A program made the position numbers and the translations under genes. A stretch of 12,900 nucleotides of DNA from Bacteroidales bacterium GP4 (GTDB lineage: Bacteria; Bacteroidota; Bacteroidia; Bacteroidales; Muribaculaceae): positions 1 through 12,900 of the forward strand of contig DAAL01000164.1 in assembly GCA_001701065.1 (NCBI GenBank). The letters run 5' to 3'. The notes below the pieces were generated by a model, which was not told where the DNA came from, did not search any database, and was given only the letters and a program-made list of their open reading frames with translations. Every line of letters starts with the position of its first letter. Positions within the stretch are counted from its first letter, which is position 1. This document shows, in pieces, positions 1 to 5,781 of the stretch.

Positions 1-565
1 TAAGTTTATATGACATGACTTCTTCAAGGTTCATGATGCGTACAGAGACCTCTTCCGACGATGCCCCCATCGGATTATATTCTATTTCTTGTTCTGGGTA
101 CTTACTCTCAAGTTTTACATTAGTAACACTCGTCAGCAAATCCCTTACGTGCGAATCAATCAAATAATAGAATTTTTCAAATACTTCAATCAGTTGCGAT
201 TCAGATTCTATGCCTTCATCAAGAAAGATGAATGTATCTACGGGAATCTTATTATTTCGATTTGCAGGCTCAACATTGGTATTATCATACAGCAAATGCA
301 TAAGTTTGATACCGATATTTTTAAACTTTATAATATCCTCTTCGGAATGAGGCTCAAGATGAAATTCAAGTACTCCTTTTCCGGCTGCTCTATTCGGATT
401 TTGAGGTATATGATACTCAAAGTGAATGCCGTCTGGATATCCTTCAGGTTGTAGTTGGAAATAATAATGATAGTACCAATTCCCCCAATTTTCCCAGTCG
501 CATAGTCTGACTGTTGGATGAGTGTTACTCAATAACTTTCTTGCTTTTGTTAAATCTAAAAACAT
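1..565 (-). CDS. Hypothetical protein, 5' part only (3' end outside window)
   Basis: An open minus-strand frame runs from an ATG at 565 off the left edge, giving 188 residues with no stop. It begins MFLDLTKARKLLSNTHPTVR and has a dense aromatic stretch (WENWGNWYYHYYF) around residues 24-36, then a segment rich in acidic residues and histidine. Composition looks like a soluble cytoplasmic protein; no signal peptide or membrane helix is visible. I do not recognise the family. A Bacteroidetes-type -7 box lies about 130 bases upstream (696-703). Codon use is natural throughout, and the plus-strand frame across 89-454 looks like its shadow. The downstream neighbour is outside the window, so context gives no function. 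Confidence 0.75.
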   Translation of the reverse strand, partial: MFLDLTKARKLLSNTHPTVRLCDWENWGNWYYHYYFQLQPEGYPDGIHFEYHIPQNPNRAAGKGVLEFHLEPHSEEDIIKFKNIGIKLMHLLYDNTNVEPANRNNKIPVDTFIFLDEGIESESQLIEVFEKFYYLIDSHVRDLLTSVTNVKLESKYPEQEIEYNPMGASSEEVSVRIMNLEEVMSYKL

Positions 566-695
566 AGACTTTATACGATTTCTAATTTGTCGGCAACAGT
601 CTCTAAAATGAGATATTTCCTATTTAGGTTTATTTGCTGTTCTTTTATTCGGTGATGATGAGCAATTCTCGAATATTGACATATTGTAACTAATG

Positions 696-703
696 CAAAT
701 ATA
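696..703 (-). promoter_or_regulatory. Candidate -7 promoter box for the partial gene at 1-565
   Basis: On the minus strand this reads TATATTTG followed by CA, matching the Bacteroidetes TAnnTTTG box. I see no TTTG at the usual 19-21 base spacing upstream, so the call rests on one element. It would give a leader of about 125 bases. Confidence 0.4.
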
Positions 704-802
704 CTAATAAATTTTGAGAAGTCCTAAACAATAATACTGCGGACAAAAAAGATTTTTTTGAGATTTTTCTTAGCTACGCAAATAGGCTGCATTAGGCCTG
801 TC

Positions 803-810
803 TAACTTTG
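803..810 (+). promoter_or_regulatory. Candidate promoter (-7 box) of the leader RNA and tRNA-Arg unit
   Basis: TAACTTTG followed by CAG matches the Bacteroidetes -7 consensus TAnnTTTG. It is the only good box upstream of the tRNA on this strand, 163 bases before its first base. No clear -33 TTTG is at the expected spacing. Confidence 0.5.
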
Positions 811-814
811 CAGT

Positions 815-966
815 ACCAAAAGAGAAATAATGGGGTGCCGCATAGCGGCTATTGCATAAGACTGGAGTTCCTTGAGCCGCATTGCGGAAAAATCTCCCGT
901 CTTCGGACATCGTAGGTTGCCTATCGGCCATCTCCTTGTACCGAGTCGAGTCTTACCGCCCCAACA
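815..966 (+). ncRNA. Structured leader RNA upstream of tRNA-Arg (predicted)
   Basis: About 150 bases between a promoter-like box (803-810) and tRNA-Arg contain nested complementary segments and no reading frame. A closing stem pairs GGGGTG (832-837) with CGCCCC (957-962), with one wobble. Inside, AAGACT (858-863) pairs exactly with AGTCTT (949-954), and GGAG (864-867) pairs with CTCC (932-935). Small hairpins are GCCGC-ATA-GCGGC (837-849, sharing base 837 with the closing stem) and CCGC-ATT-GCGG (877-887). This resembles a housekeeping-type structured RNA or a processed tRNA leader; I could not assign it to 6S, SRP, tmRNA or RNase P RNA. It is probably cotranscribed with the tRNA and released by RNase P. 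The fold was done by eye. Confidence 0.45.
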
Positions 967-972
967 AAATTT

Positions 973-1046
973 GCTTCCGTAGCTCAGAGGATTAGAGCGT
1001 CACGCTACGAACGTGAGGGTCGCAGGTTCGAATCCTGCCGGAAGTA
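973..1046 (+). tRNA. tRNA-Arg (anticodon ACG)
   Basis: A complete 74-base cloverleaf. The acceptor stem GCTTCCG (973-979) pairs with CGGAAGT (1039-1045), with a G-U pair at position 1-72, and the discriminator is A (1046). The D stem is GCTC/GAGC. The anticodon stem TCACG/CGTGA encloses loop CTACGAA with anticodon ACG at 1007-1009. The T stem GCAGG/CCTGC encloses TTCGAAT. CCA is not encoded. ACG is read as Arg (CGN box), with A34 normally deaminated to inosine by TadA. Confidence 0.95.
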
Positions 1047-1051
1047 CAGAA

Positions 1052-1098
1052 AAAAGGCTTTGACAAACTGCACATTCGCAATATTGTCAAAGCCGTTG
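1052..1098 (-). terminator. Rho-independent terminator after the short WYL-type regulator
   Basis: On the minus strand GGCTTTGACA pairs perfectly over 10 bp with TGTCAAAGCC and is followed by six T. It begins a few bases after the TAG stop of the gene at 1102-1506. Confidence 0.9.
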
Positions 1099-1101
1099 TT
1101 A

Positions 1102-1506
1102 CTATGCCTTCTCCAAGAGAAGTTCAAGTTTATGCTTTACTTCCCCAAGTTCATTAACCGGCAAGATGGTCTCAAATTGTTTCAATTTGTCGAGGGCATC
1201 GGAAATGAGATTACACATATCAGAGTCAAGAGGAGAATTAGAAATTGAGTAATCATCATCGGCGTATCTGTAGTATTTGCTGTCGTAAACCTCAATCGGG
1301 GCTTCGTATCCGAGTTTATCTGACCTCATTACCTGAATGTCTGCTTGAACCGTTCTGACGGAAACGCCTCTGGTTATGCCTTCCATATCGTATAAAGCGT
1401 CGGAACATGCTTCCACGAGGTCATCCAGAGTCCACCGCCTGTACTTGTTCCTCAGGCACCGGTCTATGGTTCTGTATCTTATAAGTGCATTTTTGTTTAC
1501 TGGCAT
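1102..1506 (-). CDS. HTH regulator, N-terminal half of a Bacteroidetes WYL-type protein, no WYL domain
   Basis: A 134-residue protein starting MPVNKNALIRYRTIDRCLRN. This opening, the segment RRWTLDDLVEACSDALYD and the HTH core GVSVRTVQADIQVMRSDKLG (about residues 47-66) match, from memory, the N-terminal DNA-binding part of Bacteroidetes WYL-domain regulators, which usually exceed 300 residues. Here the frame ends in TAG after the linker-like segment DALDKLKQFE...KHKLELLLEKA, before any WYL domain, and a perfect intrinsic terminator follows at once. It could be a short DNA-binding regulator in its own right or a truncated relic; the clean terminator favours a functional end. It lies downstream of a small transcription unit and close to tRNA-Arg on the other strand. 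The target is unknown. Confidence 0.75.
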   Translation of the reverse strand: MPVNKNALIRYRTIDRCLRNKYRRWTLDDLVEACSDALYDMEGITRGVSVRTVQADIQVMRSDKLGYEAPIEVYDSKYYRYADDDYSISNSPLDSDMCNLISDALDKLKQFETILPVNELGEVKHKLELLLEKA

Positions 1507-1589
1507 GGCTGCGATAATAATCTTCTTTGTTCATGATTTAACTTTGAGTTGAGGTGCCATGCCGTGACATAAGGATTATCCGCAACAGG

Positions 1590-1622
1590 GCACAAAAAAT
1601 CGGAAAGCACAGTGTGGACTTC
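1590..1622 (-). terminator. Intrinsic terminator of the small unit at 1628-1796
   Basis: On the minus strand CGGGAAG pairs with CTTTCCG (one wobble) around a loop containing CACACTGTG and is followed by ATTTTTTG. A wider inverted repeat (ATAAGGATTA at 1569-1578 and its complement at 1630-1639) encloses it. Confidence 0.6.
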
Positions 1623-1627
1623 CCGAC

Positions 1628-1796
1628 CTAATCCTTATAGTCTTTGAGTTGAATACTAACTTTCGCAGACTCTGCATAAATATCGTCCGGACAATCCACT
1701 GTGCATACTTCGGTAACTTCTATAGCTATATAAGTCGAAGCTTCGGTAGCATCGGCGAACCTGCATTGACGATATGTTATGTTGCAGTGTCTGCAT
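1628..1796 (-). pseudogene. Small gene of uncertain or shifted frame, with own promoter and terminator
   Basis: A consensus promoter at 1831-1861 and a terminator at 1590-1622 delimit a minus-strand transcript of roughly 240 nt. The first ATG (1794-1796) opens a 46-residue frame (starting MQTLQHNISSMQVRRCYRSF) that stops with TAG at 1656-1658. A neighbouring frame, without a standard start, reads more like real protein: ...ADATEASTYIAIEVTEV followed by CTVDCPDDIYAESAKVSIQL and KDYKD, stopping with TAG at 1628-1630. Acidic, evenly composed sequence in that frame suggests a coding 3' part displaced by an indel near the start, or an unusual initiation codon. It could also be a noncoding RNA. No family is recognised. 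Confidence 0.4.
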
Positions 1797-1830
1797 TGTT
1801 AATTTCGTGTTATCTGTGTAATTACGACCA

Positions 1831-1861
1831 CAAAGTTAGCTGATTTTGTATGGATTTCAAA
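1831..1861 (-). promoter_or_regulatory. Bacteroidetes consensus promoter of the small unit
   Basis: On the minus strand TTTG (1861-1858) is separated by 19 bases from TAACTTTG (1838-1831). Both boxes and the spacing match the Bacteroidetes sigma-ABfr consensus. Transcription would start near 1825, about 30 bases before the first ATG. Confidence 0.75.
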
Positions 1862-1893
1862 ATTGCTACTGAAATTCGGCGGCAAAGATACGA

Positions 1894-1932
1894 CTCCGCT
1901 ACGCAATGTATCTGCGTAGCGGAGAATTTTTT
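1894..1932 (+). terminator. Perfect 12-bp hairpin with T-run on the plus strand
   Basis: CTCCGCTACGCA (1894-1905) pairs with TGCGTAGCGGAG (1913-1924) and is followed on the plus strand by AATTTTTT. The adjacent gene at 1936-2451 runs on the minus strand and ends 12 bases away, so the T-run faces the opposite transcription direction. It may act as a bidirectional or antisense-blocking terminator. Confidence 0.6.
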
Positions 1933-1935
1933 GTA

Positions 1936-2451
1936 TCAATCGATGCCGATTGCTTCCTGGATCAGTCGTTTTGCGCGGGCTTCCACCATTGCGTCCCACA
2001 GACGGGAATCCTTTAGCTTGGTCATGGGTATATACTGCTGGAAGTGAGCGATAAACTCAATCGGCTTTTCTATGTTCCAGTTGTTGATGACTTCTCCCCA
2101 GTCGACCTTGTCGGCAAACTTTTCGAGGAGACTCCAGTTGTTGTAGAGGGCATCGCGATTGGAGAGATTTTTCCAATCCCATTTGTCGGCGAATTTACGG
2201 AGTGTAGTCTCAGAGATAATGTAGTCCGAGCATGAGCGGGAAAATTCATCCCAATTGATTTTGCCGGCATATTTCGAGATTCCATCTACTGTCCAAAGGA
2301 CATCATGGTTGCCGCTGACTTCTTCCCAGTCGAGCTTGTCGGCAAATTTCTCAAGCATCGACATGCTGAGGCTTTCTCTCTCGGATACTTCTTTCCATGC
2401 CTCTGCCTCGAGGACGGAGTTAAGAAACTCATTGTTTGTGATAGGTTCCAT
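1936..2451 (-). CDS. Tandem (L/F)xKFADKxDW repeat protein, unknown function
   Basis: A 171-residue protein, probably cytoplasmic and helical, with four tandem repeats of about 25-26 residues over roughly residues 33-137: LEKFADKLDWEEVS, ISKYAGKINWDEFS, LRKFADKWDWKNLS and LEKFADKVDWGEVI, each with a helix-like start and a conserved D/N-W pair. The N-terminal 32 residues and the C-terminal tail (IPMTKLKDSRLWDAMVEARA) are non-repetitive. Such short helical repeats usually form a binding surface, but I recognise no named family. A promoter-like TAATTTTG box about 27 bases upstream (2478-2485) suggests separate transcription from the ravA-like operon that ends at 2594. A strong hairpin follows the TGA stop. 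Confidence 0.75.
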   Translation of the reverse strand: MEPITNNEFLNSVLEAEAWKEVSERESLSMSMLEKFADKLDWEEVSGNHDVLWTVDGISKYAGKINWDEFSRSCSDYIISETTLRKFADKWDWKNLSNRDALYNNWSLLEKFADKVDWGEVINNWNIEKPIEFIAHFQQYIPMTKLKDSRLWDAMVEARAKRLIQEAIGID

Positions 2452-2477
2452 ATTCTTGATGTTTAATGGTTACACTG

Positions 2478-2485
2478 CAAAATTA
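2478..2485 (-). promoter_or_regulatory. Candidate -7 box of the repeat-protein gene
   Basis: On the minus strand TAATTTTG followed by CAG matches TAnnTTTG, with a short leader of about 27 bases before the ATG at 2451. A TTTG lies upstream but only 14 bases away, so the -33 element is not convincing. Confidence 0.45.
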
Positions 2486-2593
2486 TCACCATTGTGTATC
2501 AAACTGCGATACATGATTGAAAAAAATTCAATCCCACCATTTTTTCATGTAAACGCCAACGTGTTGCAATTCTCTATACATCTCAGAGTAAAA

Positions 2594-2827
2594 TCACATG
2601 GCAAGCAATATCCTGCCTCCTGCCTTGACAAAAGTCTGCGGGTTCCGGCATACAGCGGCATAGACCTGCCTGTCGGTGACCGGGTTCCCATCTACTCTCA
2701 AATGAAGCCGCTCACGATTGATAACCTCGGCTATTCGCCGGGTCGTCATTCCATATCCGGCGGTGGCGAGAACATACACCATCGCATCTTCAAGTCGCAT
2801 TTTCAATCTCATAATATCTTCGGTCAC
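2594..2827 (-). CDS. Small winged-helix (HARE-HTH-like) protein
   Basis: A 77-residue protein. After a short N-terminal helix it reads MVYVLATAGYGMTTRRIAEV, then INRERLHLRVDGNPVTDRQV and YAAVCRNPQTFVKAGGRILL. This fits the HARE-HTH type of winged helix (helix, IAEVINR helix, recognition helix VTDRQVYAAV, wing with a terminal G-R-I-L strand), a fold known in restriction-modification and chromatin proteins. The GTG start overlaps the TGA of the ViaA-like gene in a GTGA, so translation is probably coupled; an internal ATG at residue 6 is a less likely start. It is the last gene of the operon and probably a DNA-binding accessory of the RavA/ViaA pair, which is inference from position and fold. 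Confidence 0.7.
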   Translation of the reverse strand: MTEDIMRLKMRLEDAMVYVLATAGYGMTTRRIAEVINRERLHLRVDGNPVTDRQVYAAVCRNPQTFVKAGGRILLAM

Positions 2828-4233
2828 TCAAAATATTCTACAACTTTGCCTTTATCATATATATAGCGATAATCACACCGCTTCAGAAATCTGTATCCGT
2901 CCATCCAATCATCATCAGGGTCGTTAATATTGTCAAGCTGATATTCTCTTGTGTGTATTCCAAGCCCATAAAACTTCATCCCGTCCATCCGTGCCTCGGC
3001 AATCAGTTTCTTGTTTTTATCGTAAATAGGACTCCATTCAAAATCGGAAATGACCAAAATGTCGGCACCTTCAAATGACGTAGCAAACTGCCTGTATTGA
3101 GGCTTGTCTGGCATTTTCGTGAAAATAAAGTCAAATAGTTTGTTTTCGTCATTCCCTCCACCATACGAGTGAGAAAGGAATGAGAGAAATTTCTTCCTTT
3201 GCAATCTGAGGTCGGTCAAGATAAAAAAGGAGAGATTATACGAATAGTTTATCATACAAACAGGGCGTTGGTCCCGCTGCGCGACAATAACAATCGCCAA
3301 AGCCAAAGTTTTGGCAATCACCTCCGGCTCTCCTGTCATCGAACTGCTTGTATCCACGCAAATATAAATCGGTCCTTTCTGCGATTTAGGTTTTTCATGT
3401 GATTGAGAAGCCGATGAAAACAGTTGTAGGTGATTTTGCACGAATCGTTGATAGAAAATGTTTTCAGTATTTCGGTTCCCTAACATAGCAAGTTCTGCAG
3501 GTAACAGTGAATTAAGGTCGTTGCCGACAGTTATGCCGTTTATATCGCTCTTCGCTGCCGTCTGGAATCTACCGGAAATGTAACCGACATTTCCAGTACC
3601 CCGACCAATCTTCTTTGCCAATTCCACTATTGTAGGATCGAGTTGCTGCAGATATTGAGCCTTCGCCTCATGACTTTCAGAGCCTGTGCCTGCCGCATTT
3701 AAGCGGATGTTGGCAATATAATTCTTGAGCTCCTCGGGCAAATTCTGACCGATATTAGATGAGCCGTTAGTCTTGTCAATAATTCCCAACTCAATCTCCT
3801 CATCTTGACCGGGAGAATCAGCATCTTCTTCCTCCTCTTTACTAATGCTACTATCATCTTGATTATGTGACTTTAGCAACGTGATGACTTGTTTCTGTTG
3901 TTCCTCGCTTATCGGCATAATATGTTTTGTGAGCCAGTCATTCAGGAAATCCTCTTTTTTGCCTGTGCGCATTTCATCGTCCTGCCAGTCTTCAAAAGTC
4001 AGAGAGTCTATGAAATGACCTATGACCGCCGCCGAATAGTTTTTCCATAGCGTATCGTCTTCCACCACGCTGTAGAAACGTGAATCGCAGACAATATTCC
4101 GTATCATCTGATATATGCCGGTTTTAGCAGTCCTTATCCCCGCTACTAATTCCAGCAGCATTGCACCGTCTTTGACCCTTGCAGCAAGTCCGATGACGCG
4201 ACGCAGATATTTTATATGCTGTTTCAACATCAT
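2824..4233 (-). CDS. viaA: VWA-domain protein, ViaA-like partner of the MoxR ATPase
   Basis: A 469-residue protein. The N-terminal two thirds is mostly helical with an acidic, low-complexity linker around residues 131-148. A C-terminal von Willebrand A domain starts near residue 288 (YICVDTSSSMTGEPEV). The MIDAS motif DxSxS is intact (D294, S296, S298); GGGND (358-362) and the strand DILVISDFEW (391-400) supply the later metal-site region. CVDTSSSMTGEPE followed by a helix is typical of ViaA (YieM), normally about 480 residues and encoded beside ravA. ViaA binds RavA and stimulates its ATPase; in E. coli the pair is linked to respiratory complexes and aminoglycoside sensitivity. ATGATG at the start overlaps the upstream TGA (ATGA). 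No damage is visible. The symbol is by similarity. Confidence 0.85.
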   Translation of the reverse strand: MMLKQHIKYLRRVIGLAARVKDGAMLLELVAGIRTAKTGIYQMIRNIVCDSRFYSVVEDDTLWKNYSAAVIGHFIDSLTFEDWQDDEMRTGKKEDFLNDWLTKHIMPISEEQQKQVITLLKSHNQDDSSISKEEEEDADSPGQDEEIELGIIDKTNGSSNIGQNLPEELKNYIANIRLNAAGTGSESHEAKAQYLQQLDPTIVELAKKIGRGTGNVGYISGRFQTAAKSDINGITVGNDLNSLLPAELAMLGNRNTENIFYQRFVQNHLQLFSSASQSHEKPKSQKGPIYICVDTSSSMTGEPEVIAKTLALAIVIVAQRDQRPVCMINYSYNLSFFILTDLRLQRKKFLSFLSHSYGGGNDENKLFDFIFTKMPDKPQYRQFATSFEGADILVISDFEWSPIYDKNKKLIAEARMDGMKFYGLGIHTREYQLDNINDPDDDWMDGYRFLKRCDYRYIYDKGKVVEYFE

Positions 4234-5003
4234 AACGTATCCATTCTTGCCCTATAGATGGCAATCACATCTTTCAAAGAAGTATATATCTTGGAACTTT
4301 CGATAAATATGTTATGGCTCATCTCCAAAAATAAACTGTTGGCAATACTATCAACTGAGCATCCTGCCTCGGCGATAAAGTCCATATTGAGCTGATTGTC
4401 GGTCTCTGTGCGAAGAGAGTAATTGTAGTGGTTGATACAGATTACGCCTTCTTTCACAAATCGCATAACAAACTGACCTCGTGAGCGGAACAGAATAGTG
4501 TTGTCGGTTGTTTCTGACCCGAAGAATACTTCGTCGGGAGATGCCTTCATCCGTTTATAATCTGTGATTGTGATTTTCAACGGAGTGTCATCGCATTTGA
4601 CGATATAATGTTTTCGGTCAGGTGTATAAAGCCGCACTTCATCGCGCTTGACATTAGCGTGACGTTTAAAACTCTTATATTGATTCAATATCTCTCGGAA
4701 CAGACTTGCCACTATAGTTTCTGATATAGTCTGTCGGATTACCGATATGCAGCTTTCGTCATTCCATAGAATATGGTTCAGCAACATCAAATCAGATATA
4801 TCCACATTCTTTCGTCCATTAAGATATGCTGACATTTTCATTATACCAACAGCTTTCTTCCAGCGTCTGTCTGAAACATAATATTTCAGATTCGCTGGAT
4901 CAGGCTCGTTAGTAACTACATCTTTGGCATATACTCTTCCGTTGAGTTTTTCTCTGAGTGAATGTATTATTTCAAGAATATTCTCAGGAATAAGAACCTT
5001 CAT
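4230..5003 (-). CDS. ravA: RavA-like ATPase, C-terminal part downstream of an in-frame TAG
   Basis: A 257-residue frame in the same phase as the AAA+ core at 5031-5648, separated from it only by TAG and nine codons. It starts MKVLIPENILEIIHSLREKL and contains YYVSDRRWKKAVGIMKMSAY (residues 41-60) and ADL-like VDISDLMLLNHILWND, the helical lid segment that normally follows the AAA+ core within one RavA polypeptide. The rest (about 100-257) would be the triple-helix and LARA-like region that contacts partners. The ATG at 5003 has purine-rich AGGAAAGAAAGC just upstream, so reinitiation after the TAG is possible; readthrough would give a 472-residue protein, near the usual length of about 500. 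The end overlaps viaA by 4 bases. Confidence 0.75.
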   Translation of the reverse strand: MKVLIPENILEIIHSLREKLNGRVYAKDVVTNEPDPANLKYYVSDRRWKKAVGIMKMSAYLNGRKNVDISDLMLLNHILWNDESCISVIRQTISETIVASLFREILNQYKSFKRHANVKRDEVRLYTPDRKHYIVKCDDTPLKITITDYKRMKASPDEVFFGSETTDNTILFRSRGQFVMRFVKEGVICINHYNYSLRTETDNQLNMDFIAEAGCSVDSIANSLFLEMSHNIFIESSKIYTSLKDVIAIYRARMDTL

Positions 5004-5030
5004 GCTTTCTTTCCTGATTTCCTTATATTC

Positions 5031-5648
5031 CTATGCATCAATCGGTTTACTAACCGATGGTTTAGCCGCGATTTCTTCAGAAGAAAGCAAGCGAAGAAAG
5101 TTCTGCTTGTCCATGATAGGGTCGACTACGTATCTTATCAGGAAACGATCCCACAAAGCTTCGAGTCCCTCATCTTTTGCGGGCAGTTCATTGGAAGCGG
5201 CAATTATCCCTTTCAATGGAAGCTGGAGTTCATGATTTCCGTTAAGATAAATCTTTTCGTTTAATACGGTCAGAAGTGAATTCTGGATAGCTGGACCGGC
5301 TTTCCATATCTCATCGAGAAATACCACATCGGCATCCGGCAGATACCCTGCTGTCATTCGCTCGTAGGAATCCTCATCCTTGAGTTTTGATATGCTGACG
5401 GGACCGAAAATCTCGTCGGGTGTGGAGAACCGCGACATAAGGTATTCAAAGACCAAAGCTTTGTCAAAAGCCAGTTTCAATCGCCGGGCAATCATTGATT
5501 TGCCTACGCCGGGCAATCCGAGGAGAAATATACTCTCCCCGGCAAGGGCGCTGAGTAGACTAAGCGCAAGGGCCTCGTCCCGCTCAAACGTGCCTTGTTT
5601 CATGCCGGACAATATTGCCGTGACTCGTTCTTTGATGTTAGCCATCAT
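5031..5648 (-). CDS. ravA: RavA-like MoxR AAA+ ATPase, N-terminal core ending in TAG
   Basis: A 205-residue AAA+ core of the MoxR family. Walker A is GLPGVGKS (44-51), Walker B VVFLDEI (108-114), sensor-1 region AASNELP (150-156), with a GLEALWDRFLIRY segment (about 161-173) holding the arginine-finger region. SRFSTPDEIFGPVSI and DEIWKAGPAIQNSLL are hallmarks of the RavA/bpMoxR type. RavA hydrolyses ATP as a hexamer and works with ViaA, encoded just downstream. The frame stops in TAG at 5031-5033 after ...SVSKPIDA, yet the same frame continues with EYKEIRKES and then the missing lid region, so one codon interrupts an otherwise full-length gene. The start ATGATG overlaps the TGA of the upstream shifted frame (ATGA). 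Confidence 0.85.
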   Translation of the reverse strand: MMANIKERVTAILSGMKQGTFERDEALALSLLSALAGESIFLLGLPGVGKSMIARRLKLAFDKALVFEYLMSRFSTPDEIFGPVSISKLKDEDSYERMTAGYLPDADVVFLDEIWKAGPAIQNSLLTVLNEKIYLNGNHELQLPLKGIIAASNELPAKDEGLEALWDRFLIRYVVDPIMDKQNFLRLLSSEEIAAKPSVSKPIDA

Positions 5649-5781
5649 CTTCTGTGGATAAGGATGTTATCTTTAATAATAAAGTCGCCGTTGGTGACTT
5701 GTACGCCGCCAGTTCCCGAAATTTCTGTGCGGTGTGGGACTGACCCGATGAGGGGAACTTATGCAGATAAATGATGTTCAT
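5645..5781 (-). pseudogene. Small gene between RT remnant and ravA, apparent 1-base frameshift
   Basis: The ATG at 5779-5781 overlaps the TGA of the RT remnant (ATGA) and opens MNIIYLHKFPSSGQSH. A second frame ends in TGA at 5645-5647, overlapping the ravA ATG (ATGA), and reads HRTEISGTGGVQVTNGDF then IIKDNILIHRR. Each end thus has the 4-base overlap typical of the rest of the operon, but in different frames. Adding one C to the C4 run (plus-strand GGGG, 5752-5755) would join them into a 45-residue protein beginning MNIIYLHKFPLIGSVPHRTE. Uncorrected, the ATG frame runs to a TAA at 5638-5640. No family is recognised. A sequencing error in the homopolymer, a real mutation, or slippage are all possible. 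Confidence 0.5.

Noticed and set aside
89..454. Plus-strand 121-codon frame
   Set aside because: It is antisense to the better minus-strand frame at 1-565 and has a low-complexity, hydrophobic-aromatic composition typical of a shadow frame.
973..1046. tRNA-Arg as attachment site of an integrated element
   Set aside because: No second copy of the tRNA 3' end and no integrase gene were found within the window, so integration at this tRNA cannot be supported.
2255..2866. 203-codon plus-strand frame
   Set aside because: It overlaps three minus-strand features (repeat gene, intergenic region, winged-helix gene) with no motif or promoter of its own.
5031..5033. TAG in ravA as evidence of genome-wide stop codon reassignment
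   Set aside because: An intact RF1 gene with PAT and GGQ motifs is present, and TAG is used as the natural stop of the 1102-1506 and 12194-12646 genes.
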